The notes under the pieces: model-generated | Told to the model about the DNA's origin: nothing | The model's input: the letters and a program-made list of their open reading frames with translations, nothing else | The model's database searches: none | Part shown: positions 1 through 6,286 of the stretch, one piece after another | Layout of the letters: each line of letters starts with the position of its first letter | How positions within the stretch are numbered: the first letter of the stretch is position 1 | Made by a program: the position numbers and the translations under genes | Source: Rhodobacterales bacterium UBA3077 | Lineage (GTDB): Bacteria; Pseudomonadota; Alphaproteobacteria; Rhodobacterales; Rhodobacteraceae | Length of the DNA: 7,834 nt | Assembly: GCA_002366685.1 (NCBI GenBank) | Contig: DFBP01000238.1 | Location: 3,667 to 11,500, forward strand | Reading direction: 5' to 3'

Positions 1-422
1 GCTGTGCGAACCTTGTCTCCCACTGCAAATAGGGCTTCGGGGCCAGTGCGGCGGGTGTAGGGGTTCACTTTGTGCATGGCGGCAAACACGTCATCAGAGC
101 GCAATGCTTTTGGTGAAAGCCCCTCAATGTGTTCGGCATGGCCCGTTTTTAGTTCTTCGGAGCTGACCATTCCGCGCTCTACAAGCAAATTGGCAGCCGC
201 AGCCATCCATTTTTCGTAATAGGAAAACGAGGCGTAGTCCTTGGGCGCGAGCCGTTCCCGCGCATGGCGGGAGCTATCAATACTCCATGCGCCGAGCGCG
301 CCTGAAGCCAGGGTAACGGCCATTGCTTTGGCGTGCCAAGGCTTGTGGAAGGGAGTGCTGTCTTCTTTGTCGGGGATGGCCCCATCGCCGAAGCGCCCGC
401 CCATATCATGGATCCGGCTCAT
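1..422 (-). CDS. nthB: Nitrile hydratase beta subunit, N-terminal 140 residues (3' end off the left edge)
   Basis: Beta subunit of nitrile hydratase, the cytoplasmic metalloenzyme that hydrates nitriles to amides as an alpha-beta heterodimer or its dimer. The frame is open from the ATG at 422 to the window edge. It begins MSRIHDMGG, the characteristic beta-subunit start. It continues with the family pattern RHARERL (residues 52-58), YYEKWM (68-73) and NLLVERG (78-84). It reaches FAVGDKVRT at 132-140, the beginning of the C-terminal beta-barrel domain, so about a third to two fifths of the protein is missing. In the family, arginines of this subunit hydrogen-bond to the oxidised cysteines of the alpha-subunit metal claw; the RHxxER segment is the likely place. 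The start codon overlaps the nthA stop in an ATGA, indicating translational coupling and balanced expression. A small activator/metallochaperone gene would be expected further left but lies outside the window. Confidence 0.93.
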   Translation of the reverse strand, partial: MSRIHDMGGRFGDGAIPDKEDSTPFHKPWHAKAMAVTLASGALGAWSIDSSRHARERLAPKDYASFSYYEKWMAAAANLLVERGMVSSEELKTGHAEHIEGLSPKALRSDDVFAAMHKVNPYTRRTGPEALFAVGDKVRT

Positions 423-1030
423 GCGGCGGCTCCGGCAAGGGCGGTTCCGATCATGCTGTTGCGGGAAACCAGATCGACCAAGGTGTCTTCTTCAAGGCCC
501 TCTGTCCCTTCTGGGCGCATGGGTAGCACCAGATACCGCATTTCAGCGGTGGAGTCCCAAACCCTCACCTTCTGGGTTTCAAGCAAGGATACCCCGAATT
601 CGGCAAGTACGGCGCGCGGCTCGCGCACGGCGCGGCTGCGATAGGCATCTGATTTATACCAGGCGGGGGGAATGCCAAGCACGGGCCAAGGGTAACAACT
701 GCACAGGGTGCATACCACAATGTTGTGCTGCTCGGGAGTGTTTTCCACGGCCACCATGTGTTCGCCCTGCCGTCCCATATACCCGAGTTCGGCAATGGCG
801 GATGTCGCATCTGACAGAAGGCGGGCTTTGAATGCCGGGTCGACCCATGATTTTGCCACCACACGGGCACCATTTTGCGGGCCGATCTTGTTTTGATAGG
901 TGTCGATCAAAGCATTGAGCGCTTCGGGGTCCACCAACCCTTTTTCGACAAGAATCGTCTCGAGGGCCCGCGCACGTAGCTCGGGGTCGGAGGGGAGGAG
1001 GCTGTGGGGTTCGGCGTGATCGTGGGGCAT
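419..1030 (-). CDS. nthA: Nitrile hydratase alpha subunit, cobalt type
   Basis: Catalytic, metal-binding subunit of nitrile hydratase (nitrile + water to amide), 203 residues, the usual family length. The metal-claw motif [10 protein letters not shown] lies at residues 106-115. Cys107, Cys110 and Cys112 with Ser111 and backbone amides would bind the metal, and the last two cysteines are post-translationally oxidised in the family. Thr between the first two cysteines (CTLCSC rather than CSLCSC) is the hallmark of the cobalt (III) type. Other family segments are [11 protein letters not shown] (24-34), [16 protein letters not shown] (57-72) and [14 protein letters not shown] (133-146). The N-terminus is His-rich (MPHDHAEPH), common in this family. 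An AAAGG Shine-Dalgarno (plus coordinates 1037-1041) sits 6 bases before the ATG. The gene order alpha then beta, with a 4-bp overlap, suggests one operon. Physiological role is probably assimilation or detoxification of nitriles; substrate cannot be inferred. Confidence 0.96.
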   Translation of the reverse strand: MPHDHAEPHSLLPSDPELRARALETILVEKGLVDPEALNALIDTYQNKIGPQNGARVVAKSWVDPAFKARLLSDATSAIAELGYMGRQGEHMVAVENTPEQHNIVVCTLCSCYPWPVLGIPPAWYKSDAYRSRAVREPRAVLAEFGVSLLETQKVRVWDSTAEMRYLVLPMRPEGTEGLEEDTLVDLVSRNSMIGTALAGAAA

Positions 1031-1069
1031 ATCCGGCCTTTGCTAAGGGGTTGCCCCAAGACTCCATAT

Positions 1070-1086
1070 TTGACGCTTTAAGTCAA
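1070..1086. promoter_or_regulatory. Inverted repeat TTGAC-N7-GTCAA upstream of nthA
   Basis: In the 142-bp divergent gap between nthA and the alpha/beta-hydrolase-like gene there is a perfect 5-bp inverted repeat, TTGACGCTTTAAGTCAA. Its edge is 39 bases upstream of the nthA start. It could be an operator for a dimeric regulator of either gene, or the TTGAC arms could serve as -35 elements. I could not pair either arm with a good -10 at normal spacing. The 7-base spacer does not fit FNR (4 bases). A GGGG-TTG-CCCC mini-hairpin (1047-1057) lies between it and the nthA Shine-Dalgarno, in the presumed nthA leader. Function is inference only. Confidence 0.3.
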
Positions 1087-1172
1087 CGGCCCATGTTTAA
1101 GCCAGATCGGGATTGGCGATGCGGGCAGGCTGCATTAAGGTGGAAATGGGGCGCTAGAAACGGGAACCAACG

Positions 1173-2015
1173 TTGAAAATAAAGCAAATAGATTTGGGGG
1201 AAAACTTTGCGCGCACCTGCTTGCAGGGCTCACGTACGCTCATTATCACCTTCGAAGGTGGCGGATCACGGGAAACACGGCCAAACGCGGACCGTCTGGC
1301 GTGGGCGGAGGCTTTGATTGCAGATGCCGGGTGGGATGGATTGTTCATTCTTCCCAAGCGGCTGAGCTGGTACCAGACATCTGACGTGTGGCAGTTTTTC
1401 CGGACTATGAGCGATATCGGATTTTTCGAAGACTACGACCGGGTCGTGACTTACGGAAGTTCGATGGGCGGCTTTGCCGCGCTGGCATTCGCAGACTTGG
1501 CAGCTGCCGACAAGGCTATTGCCTATCATCCGCGCTCGGTACTGGACCCCGAGATTCTGCGATGGCCCTCCAAGCTTTCCCTAACGCTTAAATACAACCG
1601 CAAAGGCCCGCGCGCGGATGTGCTCACCAGCCTGCCCGCAAAAACAGAGGTTACCTTGTTTGTGGACCCGTTCGGGCGACGCGACAAATCGCATACAGAT
1701 CGCGTGGTAAATGCCCATGAGAAAACTGAAGTGTTCAGGGTGCCTTTTATCGGGCATAGTATTCCTGCCTTTCTCAAGGGATCGGGAATTCTGAAAAAAG
1801 TTTTTCTGGATGCTGTCGAGGATCAGTTCGACCCAAAATGGTTTTACGAGCACATCCGCCAAAGGCGGGAGAATGCCGGATACCACGCGCGTATGCGAAA
1901 AGCGCTGGTGCGCCGGTCAGGCCGTGGCCAGGCGGAAGGTTCTGTTGTCCAGCATAGCATCGGCGAATTTGGCACCGACCCAGAAGAAAAAGAGTGCGAT
2001 CCAGGCGGTCAGTGA
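1173..2015 (+). CDS. Alpha/beta-hydrolase-like protein of unknown function
   Basis: I do not recognise a specific named family. The 280-residue frame has the fold signature of an alpha/beta-hydrolase: a hydrophobic strand RTLIITFEGGG (21-31) that could form the oxyanion-hole region, then a nucleophile elbow YGSSMGGFAALAF (94-106) with Ser97 as candidate nucleophile. Asp165 (LFVDP) and His195 (FIGHSIPAF) are candidates for the rest of the triad. It has no signal peptide or membrane segment, so it is probably cytoplasmic. The start is a TTG; an in-frame stop 18 bases upstream and the absence of a nearby ATG make this the best choice, but the Shine-Dalgarno is weak. Residues 249-280 lie antisense to the end of the YeeE/YedE gene and have a hydrophilic, non-domain-like composition, so the conserved protein probably ends near residue 245. 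Similar elbows occur in Rhodobacterales hydrolase-like proteins linked to surface polysaccharide or misannotated, which is a weak recollection rather than evidence. Confidence 0.75.
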   Translation: MKIKQIDLGENFARTCLQGSRTLIITFEGGGSRETRPNADRLAWAEALIADAGWDGLFILPKRLSWYQTSDVWQFFRTMSDIGFFEDYDRVVTYGSSMGGFAALAFADLAAADKAIAYHPRSVLDPEILRWPSKLSLTLKYNRKGPRADVLTSLPAKTEVTLFVDPFGRRDKSHTDRVVNAHEKTEVFRVPFIGHSIPAFLKGSGILKKVFLDAVEDQFDPKWFYEHIRQRRENAGYHARMRKALVRRSGRGQAEGSVVQHSIGEFGTDPEEKECDPGGQ

Positions 2016-2981
2016 AAAAACGGATGTGCCAGTGACTCCGTTCCCGATGGCACAGCCACCGGCAAGCATGCCACCAAAACCCATAAGTGCCGCACCGGTG
2101 AGGTACCGACGCATTGACTCGGCCCCTTCAAAGCCCTGAAGCTTAAGCTCGCGCGAGAAAAAGGCCGCCACAAAAGCGCCTACAAAAACGCCGGGAACCA
2201 GACCCACGGAAAAGCTAAGAACCGGGCTTCTGTCTAGAAAATAAATCAGCGTATTGGCTGACGGGCCGGTGAAAGTGATGCTCTCGATCGATGTTGGTTC
2301 AAAGCTTGCAGATGAGATTGAATAGGTGGCAAACCAGCCAAGCGCCACGGCAAAGCCGACGCCCGAAGCAAAGGTCAGTATTTTTGCGCCCACGCGGTTT
2401 TTATAGGCGATGTAGATAGCGAAAATCGCAAATAGCACCCCGAGCGCCATGCCAAAGTTGGCGGGTAGATTGAGAGCGTCAAGTAAGTTTACGTTGCGCC
2501 CATCGGGCGTGACCCAAAGTTTTGCCAAACCATCCCGGACAGGGGAAAGCCAACCGTAGAGACTCATTTGCGCAACAACTGCAAAGACGAGGCCGGAAAT
2601 GACGGCGCGCAGGTTTCCGGTGGCGGCTAAAACGAGCAAGCGGCCCGAGCAACCGCGGGCCATCACCATCCCGACCCCAAGCATAAGGCCGCCGATGATT
2701 GCACCCGAGATAGACCCGGGCACCGCGAGGATGCGCGCCTCATCAAGGGAGACAAGGTCAAAATATATCGCGCCTTGGGTCCAGAATAGGGCGGTTGCGA
2801 AAGTCAGCAGCCAAACGGCGGTGCTTGGCCCGATTTTGCCGCGCGCGAACTCAACAGCGGCCGCGCGCAAGCAGAACCGGGAGCGCTGTGCGGCGACGCC
2901 GAATACCACACCGACAGCCAATCCGGCGAGGCCTTTTGTGTTGGCTTCACCCAACAACTCCATAAGACTGACGAAATCCAT
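1917..2981 (-). CDS. YeeE/YedE family sulfur-compound (probably thiosulfate) transporter
   Basis: Inner-membrane protein of 354 residues, the long form of the YeeE/YedE (sulf_transp, DUF395) family. A characterised member, TsuA, imports thiosulfate through a pore lined by conserved cysteines. The sequence is hydrophobic throughout and shows the family's two pseudo-repeats: MARGCSGRLLVLAATGNL around Cys111 and LAGGCAIGNGVTGTSVFSL around Cys310. A third cysteine, Cys37, sits in RSRFCLRAA near the N-terminus. These three match the positions of the functional cysteines in the family. A GGAG Shine-Dalgarno lies 7 bases before the ATG. No TusA-like sulfur carrier is adjacent on this side, so whether the imported compound is thiosulfate is inference. 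It is transcribed divergently from the MFS-led block and shares with it the FNR-like site at 3041-3054. Its last 99 bp overlap, tail to tail, the alpha/beta-hydrolase-like gene; there is no room for an intergenic terminator between them. Confidence 0.92.
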   Translation of the reverse strand: MDFVSLMELLGEANTKGLAGLAVGVVFGVAAQRSRFCLRAAAVEFARGKIGPSTAVWLLTFATALFWTQGAIYFDLVSLDEARILAVPGSISGAIIGGLMLGVGMVMARGCSGRLLVLAATGNLRAVISGLVFAVVAQMSLYGWLSPVRDGLAKLWVTPDGRNVNLLDALNLPANFGMALGVLFAIFAIYIAYKNRVGAKILTFASGVGFAVALGWFATYSISSASFEPTSIESITFTGPSANTLIYFLDRSPVLSFSVGLVPGVFVGAFVAAFFSRELKLQGFEGAESMRRYLTGAALMGFGGMLAGGCAIGNGVTGTSVFSLTAWIALFFFWVGAKFADAMLDNRTFRLATA

Positions 2982-3040
2982 TGATTCGCTCCACTATATA
3001 CATTTGAATAATGGAATATGACCGACTGAAAAACCGTTCA

Positions 3041-3054
3041 TTGATTTATATCAT
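3041..3054. promoter_or_regulatory. FNR/FnrL-type binding site
   Basis: TTGATTTATATCAT matches the FNR/FnrL consensus TTGAT-N4-ATCAA at nine of ten defined positions. It lies in the 136-bp divergent gap between the YeeE/YedE gene and the MFS gene. Its centre is about 67 bp from the YeeE/YedE start codon and about 70 bp from the MFS start codon. If it acted as a class II activator site (centre near -41.5), transcription would start near 3089 rightward and near 3006 leftward; candidate -10 elements are TATGGC (3081-3086) rightward and CATTAT (3009-3014, complement) leftward, both weak. FNR-family proteins sense low oxygen through an iron-sulfur cluster; other CRP/FNR relatives such as Dnr bind similar sites. 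Confidence 0.5.
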
Positions 3055-3106
3055 CTAATCGGAAAAACCTGAGCTTCGCTTATGGCTATCCCCGCTGCAT
3101 CCAGTT

Positions 3107-3111
3107 AAGGG
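3107..3111 (+). promoter_or_regulatory. Shine-Dalgarno deciding the MFS start
   Basis: AAGGG lies 6 bases before the ATG at 3118, a normal spacing. It directly abuts the possible upstream TTG at 3112, which would therefore be badly placed. This favours the ATG at 3118 as start. Confidence 0.6.
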
Positions 3112-3117
3112 TTGTGG

Positions 3118-4338
3118 ATGCAAAAATTCATGACCCTCACCGAAGCAAAATCTCTGCCATTTTGGCGCCGTCCCGTGGCCCTGTTGGTGCTACTGGCAGC
3201 CGCCTTGCCTTTTGCCCATTCCACATGGATGGCTTTGCTCAATAACTTCACAATCGAAGTAGCCGGGTTTGATGGCTCTGATATTGGCTGGCTGCAATCG
3301 GTGCGTGAAGTGCCGGGGCTGATGGCGGTGGGGGTGATCGGGCTTTTGATTTTCATCCGCGAGCAACGGCTCGGGATATTGATGGTCATACTTTCTGGGC
3401 TGGCGACTGCGATTGTGGCGTGGTTCCCGAGCTTCGAGGGGCTTTTGGTGACAACCATGCTGTCCTCACTTGGCTTCCATTATTACGAGACCGTTAACCA
3501 GTCGCTGCAGTTGCAATGGATCGAAAAAGACAAAGCGCCCAAAACCATTGGCTGGATCATTGCGGCAGGTTCGGCGTCTTCGCTGGTTGTCTATGCACTT
3601 TTGGTGGTTTTCTGGCAAACCATGGGGTTGAGCTTCAATTTCGTTTATATAACAGGCGGGATGACAGCCGTTATACTGGCGGCCGTTGGCTATTTTGCCT
3701 ATCCGCAGTTCAACTCACACACCAAGCAGCACACCAAACTGATTTTACGTAAGCGCTACTGGCTTTACTACGCGCTACAGTTCATGTCTGGCGCGCGGCG
3801 ACAGATATTCATTGTTTTTGCGGCTTTCATGATGGTGGAGCGTTTTGGCTTTGCCGTTCACGAGGTGACAGCGCTGTTTTTGATCAATTTTGCGGCCAAT
3901 ATGATTTTTGCCCCGCTGATGGGCGGTTTTGTTCAGCGCTTTGGTGAACGGCGGGCGTTATTGTTTGAATATGCCGGTTTGATGCTGGTTTTTCTCGCTT
4001 ATGGCGGGATTTATATGTTTGGTTGGGGCGCGATTCTGGCAGCTGCGCTTTATATCATTGACCACCTGTTCTTCGCGCTCGCTTTTGCGCTGAAAACCTA
4101 TTTTCAAAAAATCGCGGATCCGGCAGATATTGCCCCCACGGCGGCGGTTGCTTTTTCAATAAACCATATTGCGGCCGTTGTTTTGCCCGCAGCACTTGGC
4201 TACCTCTGGTTGGTTTCGCCGCTGGCGGTATTTGTGGCTGCGGTTCTAATGTCTGCCATATCCTTCGGGCTGTCACTGATGATACCACGCCACCCCGAAC
4301 CGGGTCGCGAAACGGTTTTTTCGAAAGCACCGGGATGA
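3118..4338 (+). CDS. MFS transporter of unknown substrate
   Basis: Polytopic inner-membrane protein of 406 residues with the size and hydrophobic pattern of a 12-helix major facilitator. The C-terminal half keeps a recognisable MFS loop motif, GGFVQRFGERRALL (269-282). The matching N-terminal motif is replaced by a divergent FIREQRLG (79-86). A conserved-looking stretch with charged and aromatic residues, GFHYYETVNQSLQLQW (119-134), could contribute to the substrate path. The family covers sugars, organic acids, drugs and more, so direction and substrate cannot be told from sequence. The ATG at 3118 is preferred because of its Shine-Dalgarno; a TTG six bases earlier and an ATG at 3130 are alternatives. 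The stop overlaps the MATE start in ATGA, so the two transporters are translationally coupled. It is the first gene of the rightward block and lies downstream of the FNR-like site. The C-terminal tail after residue 390 is hydrophilic. Confidence 0.88.
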   Translation: MQKFMTLTEAKSLPFWRRPVALLVLLAAALPFAHSTWMALLNNFTIEVAGFDGSDIGWLQSVREVPGLMAVGVIGLLIFIREQRLGILMVILSGLATAIVAWFPSFEGLLVTTMLSSLGFHYYETVNQSLQLQWIEKDKAPKTIGWIIAAGSASSLVVYALLVVFWQTMGLSFNFVYITGGMTAVILAAVGYFAYPQFNSHTKQHTKLILRKRYWLYYALQFMSGARRQIFIVFAAFMMVERFGFAVHEVTALFLINFAANMIFAPLMGGFVQRFGERRALLFEYAGLMLVFLAYGGIYMFGWGAILAAALYIIDHLFFALAFALKTYFQKIADPADIAPTAAVAFSINHIAAVVLPAALGYLWLVSPLAVFVAAVLMSAISFGLSLMIPRHPEPGRETVFSKAPG

Positions 4339-5657
4339 GCGCCCCCCAAGGCCGGTTTTTAACCGGTTCCACCATGCGCCATGTTGCGGTGATGACCATG
4401 AGTTCGACCATCGGTCTCACCTTTATGTTCCTGATTGATGCCGCCACGCTGTTCTGGATCGCCCGCATGGGGGTGGAGCAAAATATGGCTGCCTTGGGCT
4501 TTGCCTGGACGATCCAGTTTTTTACGATGTCAGCAGGGATCGGCCTGATGGTCGCCGCCGTTGCGCTGGTGAGCCGCGCAATTGGTTCGGGAGATCAAGC
4601 ACAGGCGCGTCGGCACGGGAGTTCGGCGATGCTGATAACATTTGTGGTGCAAGCGGTATTGGCCGCTCTGGTGCTATGGATTCGCGAAGATATTCTCGCG
4701 CTGGCGGGGGCGAAAGGTGATACCTTAGTCATAGCCAGCCGCTTTTTGCTTTTGTCCGTGCCTTCTTTGCCGATTATGGCGGTTGGCATGGTTGGATTGG
4801 GGATTTTGCGCGCTGAGGGTGATGCATTCCGCGCGATGTTTGTGTCGATCGTGGCCGGGCTGGTCGCTATGGGGCTGGACCCTTTGTTTATCTTCGGGTT
4901 TGGGCTCGGAGTTGATGGTGCGGCTTACGTTATGGTCATTTCACGTACGGTAAACGCCCTTATGGCGCTTTATGTTGTGATCAAAGTGCATGATCTCGCG
5001 GCGCGGCCATCGTTTGACAATGTTCGCAAGGTTGCTCCCGCTTACGCCGCGATCGCGCTGCCTGCCGTGGCAACGCAGCTTTCAACCCCGTTTGGCAATT
5101 ATATTGTCACCGGTTTTATCGCACAGCATGGCGATGGTGCCGTGGCGGGCTGGGCTGTGGTGGGCCGGTTGACAGTGCTCGCTTTTGGCGGCGTTTTTGC
5201 GCTTTCGGGTGCGGTGGGGGGCATTTTTGGCCAGAACTACGGCGCAGGTAACATGCACCGCGTTCGCACAACTTATCGCGATGCGCTGCTCTACAATTTT
5301 GGGTATATCGTGCTGGCGTGGTTGGTCTTGTTTTTGTTACGAGATGTGGCGATCACGTCTTTCAAGCTCGGGCCAGAAGGCGCGGAAGTGGTGCTGGCCT
5401 TCACAAATCTGGCCGCTGGCGGATTTGTGTTCACGGGCATCTTGTTTGTGAGCAACGCCGCCTTTAATAATTTGGGGCGGCCATTGTGGTCTACCGGTTT
5501 TAACTGGGTGCGAGACGGCGTGCTGATGTTTCCGCTTTGCTGGTGGATTGGCACTATGATGGGCGCAACCGGTGTGGTTTACGGCCAAGCGCTGGCAGGC
5601 TTGCTGGCAGGAAGTATGGCAGCGCTTTTTGCCTGGCGGTTTGTTGCGCAGCTTTAG
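4335..5657 (+). CDS. MATE family efflux transporter
   Basis: Inner-membrane protein of 440 residues in the multidrug and toxic compound extrusion family, which exports cationic drugs or metabolites by sodium or proton antiport. Typical features are two related halves, each with the loop signature after its second helix: VSRAIGSGDQAQARRHG (about 79-95) and GGIFGQNYGAGNMHRVR (about 294-310). There is also LGILRAEGDAFRAM (about 155-168) and DPLFIFGFGLGVDGAA (about 182-197), the standard MATE DPLFIFG motif. The N-terminal FLTGSTMRHV segment (8-17) resembles that of relatives and supports starting at 4335 rather than at the internal ATG at 4374. Its start overlaps the MFS stop by four bases and has only a weak Shine-Dalgarno, so reinitiation after the MFS gene is likely. 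Substrate unknown. Confidence 0.92.
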   Translation: MSAPQGRFLTGSTMRHVAVMTMSSTIGLTFMFLIDAATLFWIARMGVEQNMAALGFAWTIQFFTMSAGIGLMVAAVALVSRAIGSGDQAQARRHGSSAMLITFVVQAVLAALVLWIREDILALAGAKGDTLVIASRFLLLSVPSLPIMAVGMVGLGILRAEGDAFRAMFVSIVAGLVAMGLDPLFIFGFGLGVDGAAYVMVISRTVNALMALYVVIKVHDLAARPSFDNVRKVAPAYAAIALPAVATQLSTPFGNYIVTGFIAQHGDGAVAGWAVVGRLTVLAFGGVFALSGAVGGIFGQNYGAGNMHRVRTTYRDALLYNFGYIVLAWLVLFLLRDVAITSFKLGPEGAEVVLAFTNLAAGGFVFTGILFVSNAAFNNLGRPLWSTGFNWVRDGVLMFPLCWWIGTMMGATGVVYGQALAGLLAGSMAALFAWRFVAQL

Positions 5658-5661
5658 GAGG
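5656..5661 (+). promoter_or_regulatory. Strong Shine-Dalgarno of msrA overlapping the MATE stop
   Basis: AGGAGG overlaps the TAG stop of the MATE gene and lies 4 bases before the ATG at 5666. It is the closest match to the 16S rRNA complement in the window. It fixes the msrA start and rules out the longer in-frame extension that reaches back into the MATE gene to 5537. Confidence 0.8.
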
Positions 5662-5665
5662 AAAT

Positions 5666-6274
5666 ATGTGGTTATCAAGATCTGAAAAAGCGGCAATGCC
5701 CGCGCTGGGAACCAAACACTTTGTGTTGGAGACACCACTGGCGGGGCCATACCCTGAAGGATTGAAACAGGTGCAATTTGGCATGGGCTGTTTTTGGGGG
5801 GCAGAGCGGATATTCTGGGAAATGGACGGTGTCTGGACAACGTCTGTCGGATATGCCGGCGGGCAACCCGAAGGGCCAAGCTATGAGGACGTTTGCTCGG
5901 GCCGGACCGGCCATGCCGAGGTGGTGCATGTGGTTTACGACCCCGCAAAGATCAGCTTGGATTCGCTCCTCAAAGCTTTTTGGGAAAGCCATGACCCGAC
6001 GCAAGGCGACAAGCAGGGCAATGACCGCGGTACACAATATCGCTCAGTGATATTTACCTATGATGACGCGGATTTGAAGGCTGCTGAAGCGAGCAAGGCC
6101 CTTTATGAACCAGGCTTGAAAACCGCAGGATTTGGCCCTATTACCACGCAAATCATGGCCAATCCGGGCTACCACATTGCCGAGCTTTACCATCAGCAAT
6201 ACCTTGCTAAAAATCCTGACGGGTATTGCGGTATTGGTGGTACTGGTGTGAGCTGCCCGCTCCGGCCCGCGTAA
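5666..6274 (+). CDS. msrA: Peptide methionine sulfoxide reductase MsrA
   Basis: Reduces methionine-S-sulfoxide, free or in proteins, back to methionine, using thioredoxin; part of oxidative damage repair in the cytoplasm. The 202-residue protein has the catalytic motif FGMGCFWGAERIF (38-50) with Cys42 as the sulfenic-acid-forming residue, followed by VGYAGG. The central part holds SHDPTQGDKQGNDRGTQYRS, a family hallmark. The C-terminus YCGIGGTGVSC contains two candidate resolving cysteines, Cys188 and Cys197. This corresponds to the three-cysteine type known from E. coli. The N-terminal 30 residues (MWLSRSEKAAMPALG and following) match the extension seen in long MsrA proteins and are not a signal peptide. 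It starts 8 bases after the MATE stop and is followed 12 bases later by prmA, so it is probably co-transcribed with its neighbours. Confidence 0.97.
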   Translation: MWLSRSEKAAMPALGTKHFVLETPLAGPYPEGLKQVQFGMGCFWGAERIFWEMDGVWTTSVGYAGGQPEGPSYEDVCSGRTGHAEVVHVVYDPAKISLDSLLKAFWESHDPTQGDKQGNDRGTQYRSVIFTYDDADLKAAEASKALYEPGLKTAGFGPITTQIMANPGYHIAELYHQQYLAKNPDGYCGIGGTGVSCPLRPA

Positions 6275-6286
6275 AAGGACTATCCG

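Noticed and set aside
241..831. Long plus-strand open frame of 196 codons opposite nthA and nthB
   Set aside because: It lies entirely antisense to two well-supported nitrile hydratase genes, shows no family resemblance, and its composition (Arg/Cys/Pro-rich) is typical of a shadow frame.
1070..1086. FNR box upstream of nthA
   Set aside because: The arms TTGAC and GTCAA resemble FNR half-sites but are separated by 7 bases instead of 4.
1810..2139. Plus-strand open frame of 109 codons spanning the hydrolase and YeeE/YedE ends, considered as a frameshifted hydrolase C-terminus
   Set aside because: Continuing in that frame gives Pro/Ser-rich antisense sequence rather than domain-like sequence, and no frame supplies an obvious earlier stop.
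2599..3021. Plus-strand open frame of 140 codons opposite the YeeE/YedE gene
   Set aside because: It is antisense to a clear membrane protein gene and reads as Arg/Thr/Pro-rich low-information sequence without a recognisable motif.
3006..3021. GAATAATG-GAATATGA direct repeat as an SqrR/BigR sulfide-sensor operator before the YeeE/YedE gene
   Set aside because: It is an imperfect direct repeat in AT-rich DNA, whereas the known operators are inverted ATTC...GAAT dyads; no such dyad was found.
5537..5665. N-terminal 43-codon extension of MsrA
   Set aside because: It lies wholly inside the MATE gene, and the strong AGGAGG at 5656-5661 points to the ATG at 5666, which gives a normal-length MsrA.
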